A stretch of 64,000 nt of DNA. Origin: Mycolicibacterium sp. P9-22 (GTDB taxonomy: Bacteria > Actinomycetota > Actinomycetes > Mycobacteriales > Mycobacteriaceae). Positions 48,822 to 57,248 of this stretch are shown one piece after another. The notes beneath the pieces were generated by a model, which worked only from the letters and a program-made list of their open reading frames with translations, was not told the DNA's origin and did not search any database. The stretch's first letter is position 1, and each line of letters begins with the position of its first letter. The translations under genes and the position numbers were made by a program. The stretch spans positions 310,001-374,000 of the forward strand of contig NZ_NPKP01000001.1 in NCBI RefSeq assembly GCF_008329585.1, written 5' to 3'.

Positions 48822-49553
48822 GTGCCTTTAGCTGTTGAGCTCGACAGGTCCAGCCCTGTTCCCCTCTACTACCAGCTCGCCCAGGCGATCGAAGCGTCGA
48901 TCCGCAACGGCGATCTGGCCCCAGGCGACCGTTTCGAGAACGAACTGGCGCTGGCGAGCAGGCTCGCGTTGTCCCGGCCGACGACGAGGCGAGCCATCCA
49001 GGAACTCGTCGACAAGGGCCTGCTGGTCCGAAAGCGCGGCGTCGGAACGCAGGTCGTGCAGAACCCCGTGCACCGCCGGGTCGAGCTCACCAGCCTCTTC
49101 GACGACCTCGCGAAGTCCGGTCAGGATCCGACGACCCAGCTGCTCGACTACCGCACCGGCATCGCCGACGAGGAGATCGCCGCCGAGCTCAACCTCGGCA
49201 AGGACCACGAGATCGTCACCATCCAACGGCTGCGGTGCGCCAACGGCGAGCCCCTGGCGGTGATGACGAACCACCTGCCGGTCGAGATCGCACCGGGCGC
49301 CGAGGAGCTGGAGGCCAGCGGCCTCTACCAGGCGCTGCGAGGGCGTGGGGTTCACATCCGACTGGCCCGGCAGCGGATCGGCGCCAAGCCGGCCACCCGC
49401 AACGAGGCGCGGCTTCTCGACGAGAAGGCCGGCGCGCCGCTGCTGACCATGAGCCGGACGGCGTTCGACGACTCCGGTCGGGCGGTCGAGTTCGGTAGTC
49501 ATTGCTATCGCGCTTCGCGGTACTACTTCGAAACCACGCTCGTCGACCGCTGA
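48822..49553 (+). CDS. iolR: GntR-family (UTRA) regulator, IolR-like
   Basis: A 243-residue regulator. N-terminal winged HTH PVPLYYQLAQAIEASI with LSRPTTRRAIQELVDKGLL, then a UTRA ligand domain (about 95-235). I chose GTG 48822 because CGGAG ends 5 nt before it; GTG 48816 has none. Divergent from iolC with the TGTCCTGACA operator between them. By analogy it represses iol genes until an inositol or pathway intermediate binds; that is inference. Its 3' end overlaps the convergent LacI gene by 31 bp. Confidence 0.88.
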   Translation: MPLAVELDRSSPVPLYYQLAQAIEASIRNGDLAPGDRFENELALASRLALSRPTTRRAIQELVDKGLLVRKRGVGTQVVQNPVHRRVELTSLFDDLAKSGQDPTTQLLDYRTGIADEEIAAELNLGKDHEIVTIQRLRCANGEPLAVMTNHLPVEIAPGAEELEASGLYQALRGRGVHIRLARQRIGAKPATRNEARLLDEKAGAPLLTMSRTAFDDSGRAVEFGSHCYRASRYYFETTLVDR

Positions 49554-50602
49554 GCCGGTGGCGCAGTGGTCCCACGGATCACCAGTCGCGGTTCGAGCAC
49601 CACGTCCTCGTTACTGCGAACAGTCTCCTCGAGCATGGCGACCGCCAGCCGCACCGCATGCCGCGCGAGTTCGGCAGCGTCCTGATGCACGGTAGTGAGG
49701 TCGATCCGCGGGTTGTCGGACAGATGGCTGTCGTCGTAGCCGATGAGCGAGATGTCGCCGGGCACATCGACGCCCGCGCGCGACAGGCCGTCCAGTAACC
49801 CGAGTGCGCATCGATCGTTGCCGGCCAGCACGGCCGTCGGCCGGGTCGCCGACCGCAGGATCGCCTGCGCGGCGGCTGCGCCCGCCGCCTCGTCATGTGC
49901 GCCGGGGATCACCGTGGCGTGCTCGGCGAGTCCGTGCGTGCGCATCGCCGCGCGGTAGGCCTTGCGTCGGTCCGCGGAACCGGGATCGATGCCGCCGTCG
50001 ACATGGTGGATGGCGCGGTGGCCGAGGCCGACGAGGTAGGCGACCGCGTCGCGGATGCCCCTGGCGTCATCGGTGCGCACGGTGGCGAGCCGGGTTTCCG
50101 GGGCCGTGCCCGCCATTCGGCGCCCGACCACGACGACCGGTACCCGTGCGGCCAGTGCGCGCATGCTGTCGGCGTCGGACGACGGTCCGAGCAGGATGAG
50201 GCCCCCGCAGCGGTGGCTGAGCAGTGCCTCGATCGACACGGACTCGTCGCGATCGGGCAGGTTCGCCGACAACAGCACGTCGTGCCCGAGTCGTTCTGCG
50301 GCCGGGTAGATCTCGGTGACCAGGTCGGCCTCGAAAAGCTGCCGCACGTCCATCAGCACCCCGAGGGTGCGACTGCGGCCCCGGGCGAGCAGCCGCGCGG
50401 CAGAGTCCGGCCGGTAGCCGAGCTCCTCGGCCACCGACAGCACCCGACTGCGGGTTTCCTCACTGGCGCCGGGCTTTCCGTCGAGGATGAAGGACACCAG
50501 CGTGCGCGAAACTCCGGCCTGGGTGGCCACATCGGCCATCGTCGGCCGGCGCGTCCGCGGTTCAGCGGGCGTCGGCCGCCGAGGCTGCGAGGTGCTCGGC
50601 AT
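49523..50602 (-). CDS. LacI-family regulator beside inositol MFS gene
   Basis: A 359-residue LacI/GalR protein. HTH MADVATQAGVSRTLVSFIL; recognition positions 17, 18 and 22 are R, T and F. Core with LSHRCGGLILLGPSS and GLGHRAIHHVDGG, ending LVIRGTTAPP. ATG 50602 has GGGAGGG 8 nt upstream; a TTG at 50620 is also in frame. Divergent from the MFS gene, with tandem operators in between. Its 3' end overlaps gntR tail to tail by 31 bp. Confidence 0.9.
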   Translation of the reverse strand: MPSTSQPRRPTPAEPRTRRPTMADVATQAGVSRTLVSFILDGKPGASEETRSRVLSVAEELGYRPDSAARLLARGRSRTLGVLMDVRQLFEADLVTEIYPAAERLGHDVLLSANLPDRDESVSIEALLSHRCGGLILLGPSSDADSMRALAARVPVVVVGRRMAGTAPETRLATVRTDDARGIRDAVAYLVGLGHRAIHHVDGGIDPGSADRRKAYRAAMRTHGLAEHATVIPGAHDEAAGAAAAQAILRSATRPTAVLAGNDRCALGLLDGLSRAGVDVPGDISLIGYDDSHLSDNPRIDLTTVHQDAAELARHAVRLAVAMLEETVRSNEDVVLEPRLVIRGTTAPPAQRSTSVVSK

Positions 50603-50629
50603 CGGGGTCTGCCCTCCCAAGAGTGACGG

Positions 50630-50689
50630 TTGACACAGTTCGCGTCGACCCCCATATTAGACCTAACGCGCGTTACTAACGCGCTTTAG
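50630..50689 (+). promoter_or_regulatory. promoter and tandem LacI operators for inositol MFS gene
   Basis: TTGACA (50630-50635), 17-nt spacer, CATATT (50653-50658) make a good sigma-A-type promoter. Immediately downstream are TAACGCGCGTTA (50664-50675, perfect) and CTAACGCGCTTTAG (50676-50689), which are also 13-bp tandem direct repeats. The divergent LacI protein is the likely ligand-responsive repressor. Confidence 0.78.
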
Positions 50690-50705
50690 TCGAAGGAATG
50701 TTCTC

Positions 50706-52103
50706 ATGGCGACTGCGACCGACACTCAGAGTTCGGGCAGGTTCCTCACCAAGCTGACGGTCATCGCGACCTTGGGTGGGCTGCTCTTCGGTTACGACAC
50801 CGGCGTCATCTCCGGGGCACTGCTCTACATGAAGGACGATCTGGACCTCAGTGCGTTCGGCGAGGCGACCGTCGTCAGCTCACTGCTGTTTCCCGGCGCC
50901 GCCTTCGGCGCACTGTTCGGCGGCCGGGTGGCCGACCGGATCGGCCGCAAGCGCAGTCTGCTGGTCTGCGCCTGCCTGTTCCTCGTCGGCGCGATCGGCT
51001 GCGCGATCGCCCCGAACGTCCAGCTGATGGTCGCGGCGCGCATCGTGCTCGGCCTCGGCGTCGGAGCGGCCGCGGTGACCTGCCCGCTGTACCTGGCCGA
51101 GATGGCGCCCGCCGAAAGGCGCGGCCGGATGGTCACGATCAACGAACTGATGATCGTCACCGGCCAGATGCTCGCATTCGCCACGAATGCGTTGCTGGAT
51201 CACCTGATCCACGATCCGCACGTGTGGCGCATCATGCTCGGCGTCGCGACCGTACCGGCCGTGGCGCTGCTGCTGGGCATGCTGGTGTTGCCGGATTCTC
51301 CGCGCTGGTACGGGCTGAAGGGCCGGATGGCCGAGGCGCGCACGGTGCTGGGCCTGAGCCGCACACCCGCCGAAGCCGATGCCGAGTATGGGCTGATCGT
51401 CGAGCACACCGCGCACATGCTCAAGACCAAGAGCGCGCCGTTCAGCGTCATCCGCGACGTACCGTGGATCCGCCGAGTGTTGCTGATCGGCTGCGGTCTG
51501 GCGGTCGTGCAACAGGCCACCGGCATCAACACGGTCAACTATTACGCGCCGACCATCCTCGAAGAGAGTGGCCTCGGGGTCAGTGCGGCGCTGGTCGCCA
51601 CCATCGCCGTCGGCGTCACCTCGGTGATCACCACGATCATCGGCATCATCTTGCTCGGGTTCGTCGGTAGGCGGCTGATGCTGTTGATCGGTTTCGCCGG
51701 GGTGGCCGGCTCGCAACTGGCGCTGGCGCTGGTCTTTCTGCTCCCGGAGTCGACGATGCGCAGCTACGTGATCCTGGCCTGCATGATCCTGTTCGTCGCC
51801 TTCGTGCAGATGTTCATCGGCACGGTGGTGTGGTTGTTGCTCTCGGAGATCTTCCCGCTGAGCATCCGCGGCTTCGCGATGGGCATCGCGGTGTTCGTGC
51901 TGTGGTGCACCAACGCGATCATCTCTTTCCTGTTCCCGCTGCTGAACTCGACGCTCGGTTCCACCGGGACATTTCTGCTCTTCGTGGCCGTCAACGTCGG
52001 GTCGTGGATCTTCGTGCAGCGCTGGGTGCCCGAGACCAAGGGCACCACACTTGAAGAACTCGAGGAGCGTTTCGAGGCCGAGCACACCGTGATTTCGGCG
52101 TGA
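50706..52103 (+). CDS. iolT: sugar-porter MFS transporter, IolT-like
   Basis: A 465-residue, 12-segment sugar porter. Family signatures GGLLFGYDTGVISGALLYM, GGRVADRIGRKRSLL, the PETKGTTLEELE end and VVQQATGINTVNYYAPTIL (QxxGxNxxxYY of SP proteins) are clear. Similarity to IolT-type myo-inositol/H+ symporters and the position in the iol locus support inositol import; glucose or other polyols cannot be excluded. GAAGGAA precedes the ATG. Its last codons lie in a terminator stem. Confidence 0.88.
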   Translation: MATATDTQSSGRFLTKLTVIATLGGLLFGYDTGVISGALLYMKDDLDLSAFGEATVVSSLLFPGAAFGALFGGRVADRIGRKRSLLVCACLFLVGAIGCAIAPNVQLMVAARIVLGLGVGAAAVTCPLYLAEMAPAERRGRMVTINELMIVTGQMLAFATNALLDHLIHDPHVWRIMLGVATVPAVALLLGMLVLPDSPRWYGLKGRMAEARTVLGLSRTPAEADAEYGLIVEHTAHMLKTKSAPFSVIRDVPWIRRVLLIGCGLAVVQQATGINTVNYYAPTILEESGLGVSAALVATIAVGVTSVITTIIGIILLGFVGRRLMLLIGFAGVAGSQLALALVFLLPESTMRSYVILACMILFVAFVQMFIGTVVWLLLSEIFPLSIRGFAMGIAVFVLWCTNAIISFLFPLLNSTLGSTGTFLLFVAVNVGSWIFVQRWVPETKGTTLEELEERFEAEHTVISA

Positions 52104-52139
52104 TCGGACGCGTCGAGCGCAACCGATCACGCCGAAATC
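52091..52139. terminator. bidirectional hairpin between iolT and TIM-barrel gene
   Basis: Perfect 17-bp inverted repeat (52091-52107 and 52123-52139) with a 15-nt loop, starting inside the last codons of iolT and including its TGA. It ends 2 bp from the stop of the convergent gene and can serve both. Confidence 0.8.
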
Positions 52140-52141
52140 GC

Positions 52142-52942
52142 TCAGGAAAAGGCCGCGCGGAAAGCCTCCAGGGCCGCCACACTGTCGTCGACATTCCCCC
52201 GGTCGCTACGCTCCTGCCCGCCGGTGGACGCGAAGGCCTCCATGCCGACGGTGCCGTCGTATCCGTTATCGCGCAGTGCTTTCGCGACGGCTGGGTAGTG
52301 GATCTCGCCGGTGCCCGGTTCGCAGCGCCCGGGTACGTCGGCGACCTGGATCTCGCCGATCGCCTCTCCGCAGCGACGCACGAGTTCGACGAGGTTCCCT
52401 TCGCCGATCTGCGCGTGGTACAGGTCGAGCATCATCTTCACGTTGGGGTGTCCGACCCCCTCGACCAGGGCGAGCGTGTCCTTCGCCCGGGCCAGCGGCA
52501 CCCCGGGATGGTCGACGATGGTGTTGAGGTTCTCGACGCAGAACGTCACACCGGCGGCCGCCCCGAGATCGCCGATGCGCTCCAGCGCGCGTAGCGCCGT
52601 CGTCCACATCTGACCGATGGCGCGCTGCCGCGGCCGGGCAGCCTGACCGTTCACGAGTTCGGCCGGATGTAGGACCAGCCGCGCAGTGCCCAGCACTTCG
52701 GCGGCCTTGATGCTCAGCTCGGCGGTGCGCACCACCTCATCGGCGCTGTCGGGGTCGATGAGATCGCCGTGCAGATAGCCGGTCATCGACGAGAACCGGG
52801 CACCGGTGGCGGCCAGCGCGTCGAGGTCCTTGTCGTGCCAACTCCAGATCTCCACGTCGAAGCCGAGCTCGTCAATACGCTTGACGCGGTCGAGGATGGG
52901 CAGGTCGGTGAAGACCATCTCCGAACACACCGCGAGCCTCAT
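52142..52942 (-). CDS. hydroxypyruvate-isomerase-like TIM barrel
   Basis: A 266-residue AP_endonuc_2 barrel close to the Hyi/OtnI type. Visible parts: LAVCSEMVFTDLP at the N-terminus, RLVLHPAELVNGQ, FCVENLNTIVDHPG, MMLDLYHAQIGEGNL and IQVADVPGRCEPGTGEI, covering the four metal ligands. It overlaps the Gfo/Idh/MocA gene by ATGA and forms a two-gene operon with it under the CTAGAACGTTCTAG operators. Probable role: isomerisation of a keto-polyol produced by that dehydrogenase. Confidence 0.87.
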   Translation of the reverse strand: MRLAVCSEMVFTDLPILDRVKRIDELGFDVEIWSWHDKDLDALAATGARFSSMTGYLHGDLIDPDSADEVVRTAELSIKAAEVLGTARLVLHPAELVNGQAARPRQRAIGQMWTTALRALERIGDLGAAAGVTFCVENLNTIVDHPGVPLARAKDTLALVEGVGHPNVKMMLDLYHAQIGEGNLVELVRRCGEAIGEIQVADVPGRCEPGTGEIHYPAVAKALRDNGYDGTVGMEAFASTGGQERSDRGNVDDSVAALEAFRAAFS

Positions 52943-53919
52943 GCGCCGACCTCGCAGGCGACGTTCAGCGATACCGGCGCCTTGGTCTCGATGGATTCAC
53001 GTGCAGCCAAAGCAATTTCCAGCGCGATACGGGCATCGACACCGGTCACGGATGGCTCTGTGCCCGCCAGCACGTGGTCGGCGAAATGGGCGAACTGCGC
53101 GGTGTAGGCGTCGGCGAACAGTTCGGTGTTGATGCGCCCGGCGTGCTCGGGGGCGAGCCCGGCCTGCAGCACACCCCCGGAGCCGAAGACCTCGCCGCGG
53201 ATGTCATAGCCGTACACGGCCTGAAAACTGGCCTCAGCGATCGCGAATGCACCGTTGTCGAACCGGATCTGGACGACCGATGTGTCCAGGAAGCCCTGCT
53301 CGGCGAACTGGGGATGGACCAGCGCATCGGCCTGCGCATACACCTCGGTAACCCGCGCGCCGGGGTTGAGCCAGCACAGCGTGTCGAAATCGTGAATCAA
53401 CGTCTCATTGAAGATCGTCCACGGCTTGACGCGGGCGGCGACCTCGGCGGAAATGCCCGGATCGCGGGTCAGGGAACGCAGCAGCTGCGGCGTCCCGATC
53501 TCGCCGGTATCGATGCGGGCCCGCATGGCGGCGAAATCGGCGGCGAAGCGCCGGTTGAAACCGACCTGCAACGCCACGCCGGCGGTGCGCGCCGCGGCGA
53601 TGGCCCGGTCGGCATCCTCCAGGGTCAACGCCATCGGCTTCTCGCAGAACACGTGCTTGCCCGCCTGCGCTGCCGCGACGACCAGGTCGGCATGGCTGGC
53701 GGCGGGGGAGCAGATGGCCACGGCCCGGACATCGGGATCGGCGATGAGGTCCAGCGGATCCTGGTAGGCGCGCGCCCCGGAGAACTTTTCTGCTGCACCG
53801 GGTACCGGGTCGGCGACCGCGGCGAGCCGGGTGTTCGGCAGGCGCGAGGCCAGCGTCTCGGCGTGGAAGCTGCCGATCCAGCCGGCGCCGATGACGCCGA
53901 AGGACAGGGGAGAGGACAT
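52939..53919 (-). CDS. Gfo/Idh/MocA-family oxidoreductase
   Basis: A 326-residue NAD(P)-dependent dehydrogenase. FGVIGAGWIGSFH Rossmann motif, ICSPAASHADLVVAAAQAGK, FCEKPMALTLEDAD catalytic-lysine motif, and FNETLIHDFDTLCWL active-site helix. Probably oxidises an inositol isomer or other cyclic polyol (scyllo-inositol dehydrogenase-like). First gene of its operon; divergent from a LacI gene with two identical operators in the 93-bp gap. Confidence 0.9.
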   Translation of the reverse strand: MSSPLSFGVIGAGWIGSFHAETLASRLPNTRLAAVADPVPGAAEKFSGARAYQDPLDLIADPDVRAVAICSPAASHADLVVAAAQAGKHVFCEKPMALTLEDADRAIAAARTAGVALQVGFNRRFAADFAAMRARIDTGEIGTPQLLRSLTRDPGISAEVAARVKPWTIFNETLIHDFDTLCWLNPGARVTEVYAQADALVHPQFAEQGFLDTSVVQIRFDNGAFAIAEASFQAVYGYDIRGEVFGSGGVLQAGLAPEHAGRINTELFADAYTAQFAHFADHVLAGTEPSVTGVDARIALEIALAARESIETKAPVSLNVACEVGA

Positions 53920-53934
53920 GGGTGCTCCGATCGA

Positions 53935-54002
53935 CTAGAACGTTCTAGTGACGGTAAGGGGATCGAGTGCGTTTCGTCAACGATTTTGCTAGAACGTTCT
54001 AG
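53935..54002. promoter_or_regulatory. two CTAGAACGTTCTAG operators in divergent promoter
   Basis: Identical perfect 14-bp palindromes at 53935-53948 and 53989-54002, 54 bp apart. On the minus strand TTGACG (53980-53975), an 18-nt spacer and TACCGT (53956-53951) form a promoter whose start falls at the first operator. The second overlaps the start region of the LacI gene. Confidence 0.85.
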
Positions 54003-54012
54003 GATTCGAGTC

Positions 54013-55032
54013 GTGCAACGACGTCCCACCCTGGAGGATGTGGCCGCGCGCGCCGGAGTCTCCCGCGCGCTGGTCTCGATCGTCATGCGCGATGCGCCCG
54101 GGGCCAGCGAGCAGACCAGGGACCGGGTGCGCCACGCGGCCGACGAGCTCGGCTACCGGCCCGATCATCGGGCGCGCCGGCTGCGCCAGCTGCGCACCAA
54201 GCTCATCGGAGTCACCTTCACCGTCGGCCAGGAGTTTCACGCCGACCTGGTCGACGGTGTGTACGTCGCGGCCGAGGAACTCGGCTATGACGTGGTGCTC
54301 AGCGGTATCACCCCGCACCGCGACGAGGCTCGCGCGCTGCGCACGCTGATCGATGAACAGTGTGAGGGGCTGGTGCTCGTCGGCCCGGCCACGCCGGCCA
54401 GACGACTCGATGAGCTGGCCGGCCAGCTGCCGGTGGTGGTGCTCGCCCGCAAGGTCCGCGGCGTCGACGTCGTACGCAGCGACGATGCTGCAGGCGCTCT
54501 GCTCGGGACCGATCATCTGATCGCGCTCGGCCACCACCGGATCGTCTATCTCGACGGTGGCCGGGCTCCGGGCGCGGCCGAGCGGCTGCGGGGTTACCGG
54601 CGGGCCGTCGGTGCCGCCGGGCTGGCGGCGCAGGTGCGTCCGGGCGGGCTCACCGAGCGGGAAGGTGCCGCGGCCGCCACCGTGATGCTGACCGAATCCG
54701 AGCTGCCCACCGCGGTGTTCGCCTTCAACGACCGGTGCGCCCTCGGTGTGATGGATGTCCTGATTCGAGCGGGAGTGTCAGTGCCGCAACAGGTGTCGGT
54801 GCTCGGATTTGACGACAGCCCGCTCGCCGGGCTTGCTCACGTGGACCTCAGCACGGTGCGCCAGGACGCCATGGGCTTGGCGACCGCGGCGGTGCAGCGA
54901 CTGGCAGGCCGCCTCGATGCCCCAGACGGGCTCGCCGATACGGTGGACGTGGTGCGAGAACCGACGCTGGTGGTGCGCAGTTCGACGGGTGCTCCCGGCG
55001 GGGCGGCCTGCGGAAATGGTTCGAGTAAATGA
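54013..55032 (+). CDS. LacI-family regulator
   Basis: A 339-residue LacI/GalR protein. HTH LEDVAARAGVSRALVSIVM with recognition residues R, A and I; the segment VSRALVSIV is identical in the LacI protein at 62546. Core RDEARALRTLIDEQCEGLVL and LGHHRIVYLDGG. GTG at 54013 is 10 bp after the operator and may start a leaderless or short-leader message. The short Gly/Ser-rich end GAPGGAACGNGSSK is not conserved family sequence. Likely represses the divergent dehydrogenase-isomerase pair and itself. Confidence 0.9.
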   Translation: MQRRPTLEDVAARAGVSRALVSIVMRDAPGASEQTRDRVRHAADELGYRPDHRARRLRQLRTKLIGVTFTVGQEFHADLVDGVYVAAEELGYDVVLSGITPHRDEARALRTLIDEQCEGLVLVGPATPARRLDELAGQLPVVVLARKVRGVDVVRSDDAAGALLGTDHLIALGHHRIVYLDGGRAPGAAERLRGYRRAVGAAGLAAQVRPGGLTEREGAAAATVMLTESELPTAVFAFNDRCALGVMDVLIRAGVSVPQQVSVLGFDDSPLAGLAHVDLSTVRQDAMGLATAAVQRLAGRLDAPDGLADTVDVVREPTLVVRSSTGAPGGAACGNGSSK

Positions 55033-55043
55033 CTTGCAGTCCT

Positions 55044-55089
55044 AATGTCAGGACAAAGTATTGACTTTCGGGTGTGAGCCGTATTACAT
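55044..55089 (+). promoter_or_regulatory. IolR-type operator and promoter of ABC importer
   Basis: AATGTCAGGACAAA (55044-55057) is the exact inverse of the iolC/gntR operator core. TTGACT (55061-55066) and TATTAC (55082-55087, 15-nt spacer) or TTACAT (17-nt spacer) follow. This ties the importer to the iol regulon. Confidence 0.75.
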
Positions 55090-55170
55090 CAACCGTGCAG
55101 GCGTAGCGTCCGGCACTCGGTCCGCCGGGCCGATGTGGGCGACACGGCGATCTTGAAACGAGGAGAAACA

Positions 55171-56157
55171 ATGGCGTTGAAGCAGCTCGCGGTACTGGCC
55201 GGAGCGGGCGTAATGGCGTTGAGCATGGTGGCGTGTTCGTCCAGCGGCGGTAAGCAGGACAGCGCCGGCGAGGGTGGCGGTGGCGGCACCGTCGACACAC
55301 CGCGCATGACGATCGCGATGATCACCCACGAGGTACCCGGTGACTCGTTCTGGGACCTGATCCGCAAGGGTGCGGAGGCGGCGGCCAAGAAGGACAACAT
55401 CGAGCTGCGCTACTCCAACGATCCCGAGGCGCCGAATCAGGCCAACCTGGTCCAGAGCGCGGTCGACAGCGATGTCGACGGAATTGCCGTCACCCTGGCC
55501 AAGCCCGAGGCGATGGCCGCCGCGGTGAAGGCCGCCGAGGCGAAGGGCATCCCCGTGGTCGCTTTCAACTCGGGCCTGCAGGACTGGCAAGCCATGGGCG
55601 TCAAGGAGTATTTCGGACAAGATGAGTTCATCGCCGGCCAGGCGGTCGGTGAGCGCCTGAAGCAGGAGGGCGCGACCAAGGCCATCTGCGTCATCCAGGA
55701 GCAGGGCCACGTCGGACTCGAATCCCGCTGCGCCGGAGTCAAGGCCGCGTTCCCGGCGACCGAGACGCTCAACGTCAACGGCAAGGACATGCCGTCGGTC
55801 GAGTCCACGATCACCGCAAAGCTGCAACAGGACCCGGCCGTCGACATGGTCGTGACCCTCGGTGCACCGTTCGCACTCACCGCCGTGCAGTCGGCGCAGA
55901 ACGCGGGCAGCACCACGAAGATCGGCACCTTCGACACCAACGCTGCACTGGTGGACGCCATCAAGTCGGACAAGGTTCAATGGGCCGTTGATCAGCAGCC
56001 CTACCTGCAGGGCTACTTGGCGATCGACGGGCTGTGGCTCTACAACTCCAACAAGAACCTGATCGGAGGCGGCCAGCCGACATTGACCGGGCCGTCTTTC
56101 ATCGACAAGTCCAACATCGACGCCGTGGCCGAACTGGCCAAGGGCGGTACGCGCTGA
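55171..56157 (+). CDS. ribose-type ABC substrate-binding lipoprotein 1
   Basis: A 328-residue Peripla_BP_4-type binding protein. Lipoprotein signal with SMVAC|SSS at about residue 21, then a short Gly linker, then PRMTIAMITHEVPGDSFWDL. The ligand cleft region DSDVDGIAVTLAKPEAM and VVAFNSGLQDW are visible. AGGAGA precedes the ATG. It starts a complete importer (lipoprotein, permease, ATPase) behind an IolR-type operator, so an inositol is the probable ligand. A close paralogue lies at 59263. Confidence 0.9.
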   Translation: MALKQLAVLAGAGVMALSMVACSSSGGKQDSAGEGGGGGTVDTPRMTIAMITHEVPGDSFWDLIRKGAEAAAKKDNIELRYSNDPEAPNQANLVQSAVDSDVDGIAVTLAKPEAMAAAVKAAEAKGIPVVAFNSGLQDWQAMGVKEYFGQDEFIAGQAVGERLKQEGATKAICVIQEQGHVGLESRCAGVKAAFPATETLNVNGKDMPSVESTITAKLQQDPAVDMVVTLGAPFALTAVQSAQNAGSTTKIGTFDTNAALVDAIKSDKVQWAVDQQPYLQGYLAIDGLWLYNSNKNLIGGGQPTLTGPSFIDKSNIDAVAELAKGGTR

Positions 56158-56185
56158 TGAATGCCCGCGCGAAGAGAGGATTGTG

Positions 56186-57244
56186 ATGACCACACAAGAG
56201 GCGCTCGAAGTCGCCAACCACACCATGGTGCGCGACGAACGCGTCAAGGAACGAAATCGCCTCCAACGTATCCTGATCCGGCCCGAGATGGGCGCCGGCA
56301 TCGGTGCGATCGGAATCTTCGTCGCATTCTTCATCGTGGCGGTGCCGTTCCGTGAGGCGTCATCGCTGGCGACCGTGCTCTACGCCAGCAGCACCATCGG
56401 CATCATGGCCTGCGGCGTCGCGGTGCTGATGATCGGTGGGGAGTTCGACCTGTCGGCCGGTGTAGCGGTGACCTCCAGTTCGCTGGCGGCCTCGATGCTC
56501 GCGTTCAACCTGCACCTCAACCTATGGGTCGGGGCGGCATTGGCCCTGGTGCTCGCACTGGCGGTCGGATTCTTCAACGGCTTCCTGGTGATGAAGACCA
56601 AGATCCCCAGCTTCCTGATCACCCTGAGCACGTTCTTCATGCTCGCCGGTGTCAACCTCGCCGTGACCAAACTCGTTGCGGGACAGGTCGCCACCCAGAG
56701 TGTCAGCGACATGGATGGCTGGGACTCCGCGCAGAAGGTGTTTTCCTCGACGTTCACCGTGGCCGGCGTCGGGATCCGCATCACCGTGGTCTGGTGGATC
56801 CTGTTCACCCTGGTGGCGACGTGGGTGCTGTTCAAGACGAAGATCGGCAACTGGATCTTTGCCGTCGGTGGCGACGCCGAAAGTGCCCGTGCCATCGGCA
56901 TTCCGGTGACCAGGGTGAAGATCGGCCTGTTCATGTTCGTCGGGTTCTGTGCCTGGTTCGTCGGCATGCATCTGCTGTTCGCATTCAACACCGTGCAGTC
57001 CGGTCAGGGCATCGGCAACGAGTTCTTCTACATCATCGCCGCGGTCATCGGCGGCTGTCTGCTCACCGGTGGCTATGGCACCGCGATCGGAGCGGCCATC
57101 GGCGCGTTCATCTTCGGAATGACCAACCAGGGCATCGTCTACGCGGGTTGGGACCCGGACTGGTTCAAGTTCTTCCTGGGCGGCATGCTGCTCTTCGCGG
57201 TGATCGCCAACAACGCCTTCCGTAACTACGCAGCGAAGAAGTGA
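56186..57244 (+). CDS. ribose-type ABC permease
   Basis: A 352-residue BPD_transp_2 (RbsC/FrcC-like) permease with about ten membrane segments. GVAVLMIGGEFDLSAGVAV is the family signature near segment 3, and NPGIG-like region GGCLLTGGYGTAIGAAIGA follows. About 50 N-terminal residues are cytoplasmic. ATG 56186 has AGAGAGGA 5 nt before it. Confidence 0.92.
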   Translation: MTTQEALEVANHTMVRDERVKERNRLQRILIRPEMGAGIGAIGIFVAFFIVAVPFREASSLATVLYASSTIGIMACGVAVLMIGGEFDLSAGVAVTSSSLAASMLAFNLHLNLWVGAALALVLALAVGFFNGFLVMKTKIPSFLITLSTFFMLAGVNLAVTKLVAGQVATQSVSDMDGWDSAQKVFSSTFTVAGVGIRITVVWWILFTLVATWVLFKTKIGNWIFAVGGDAESARAIGIPVTRVKIGLFMFVGFCAWFVGMHLLFAFNTVQSGQGIGNEFFYIIAAVIGGCLLTGGYGTAIGAAIGAFIFGMTNQGIVYAGWDPDWFKFFLGGMLLFAVIANNAFRNYAAKK

Positions 57245-57248
57245 TCTG

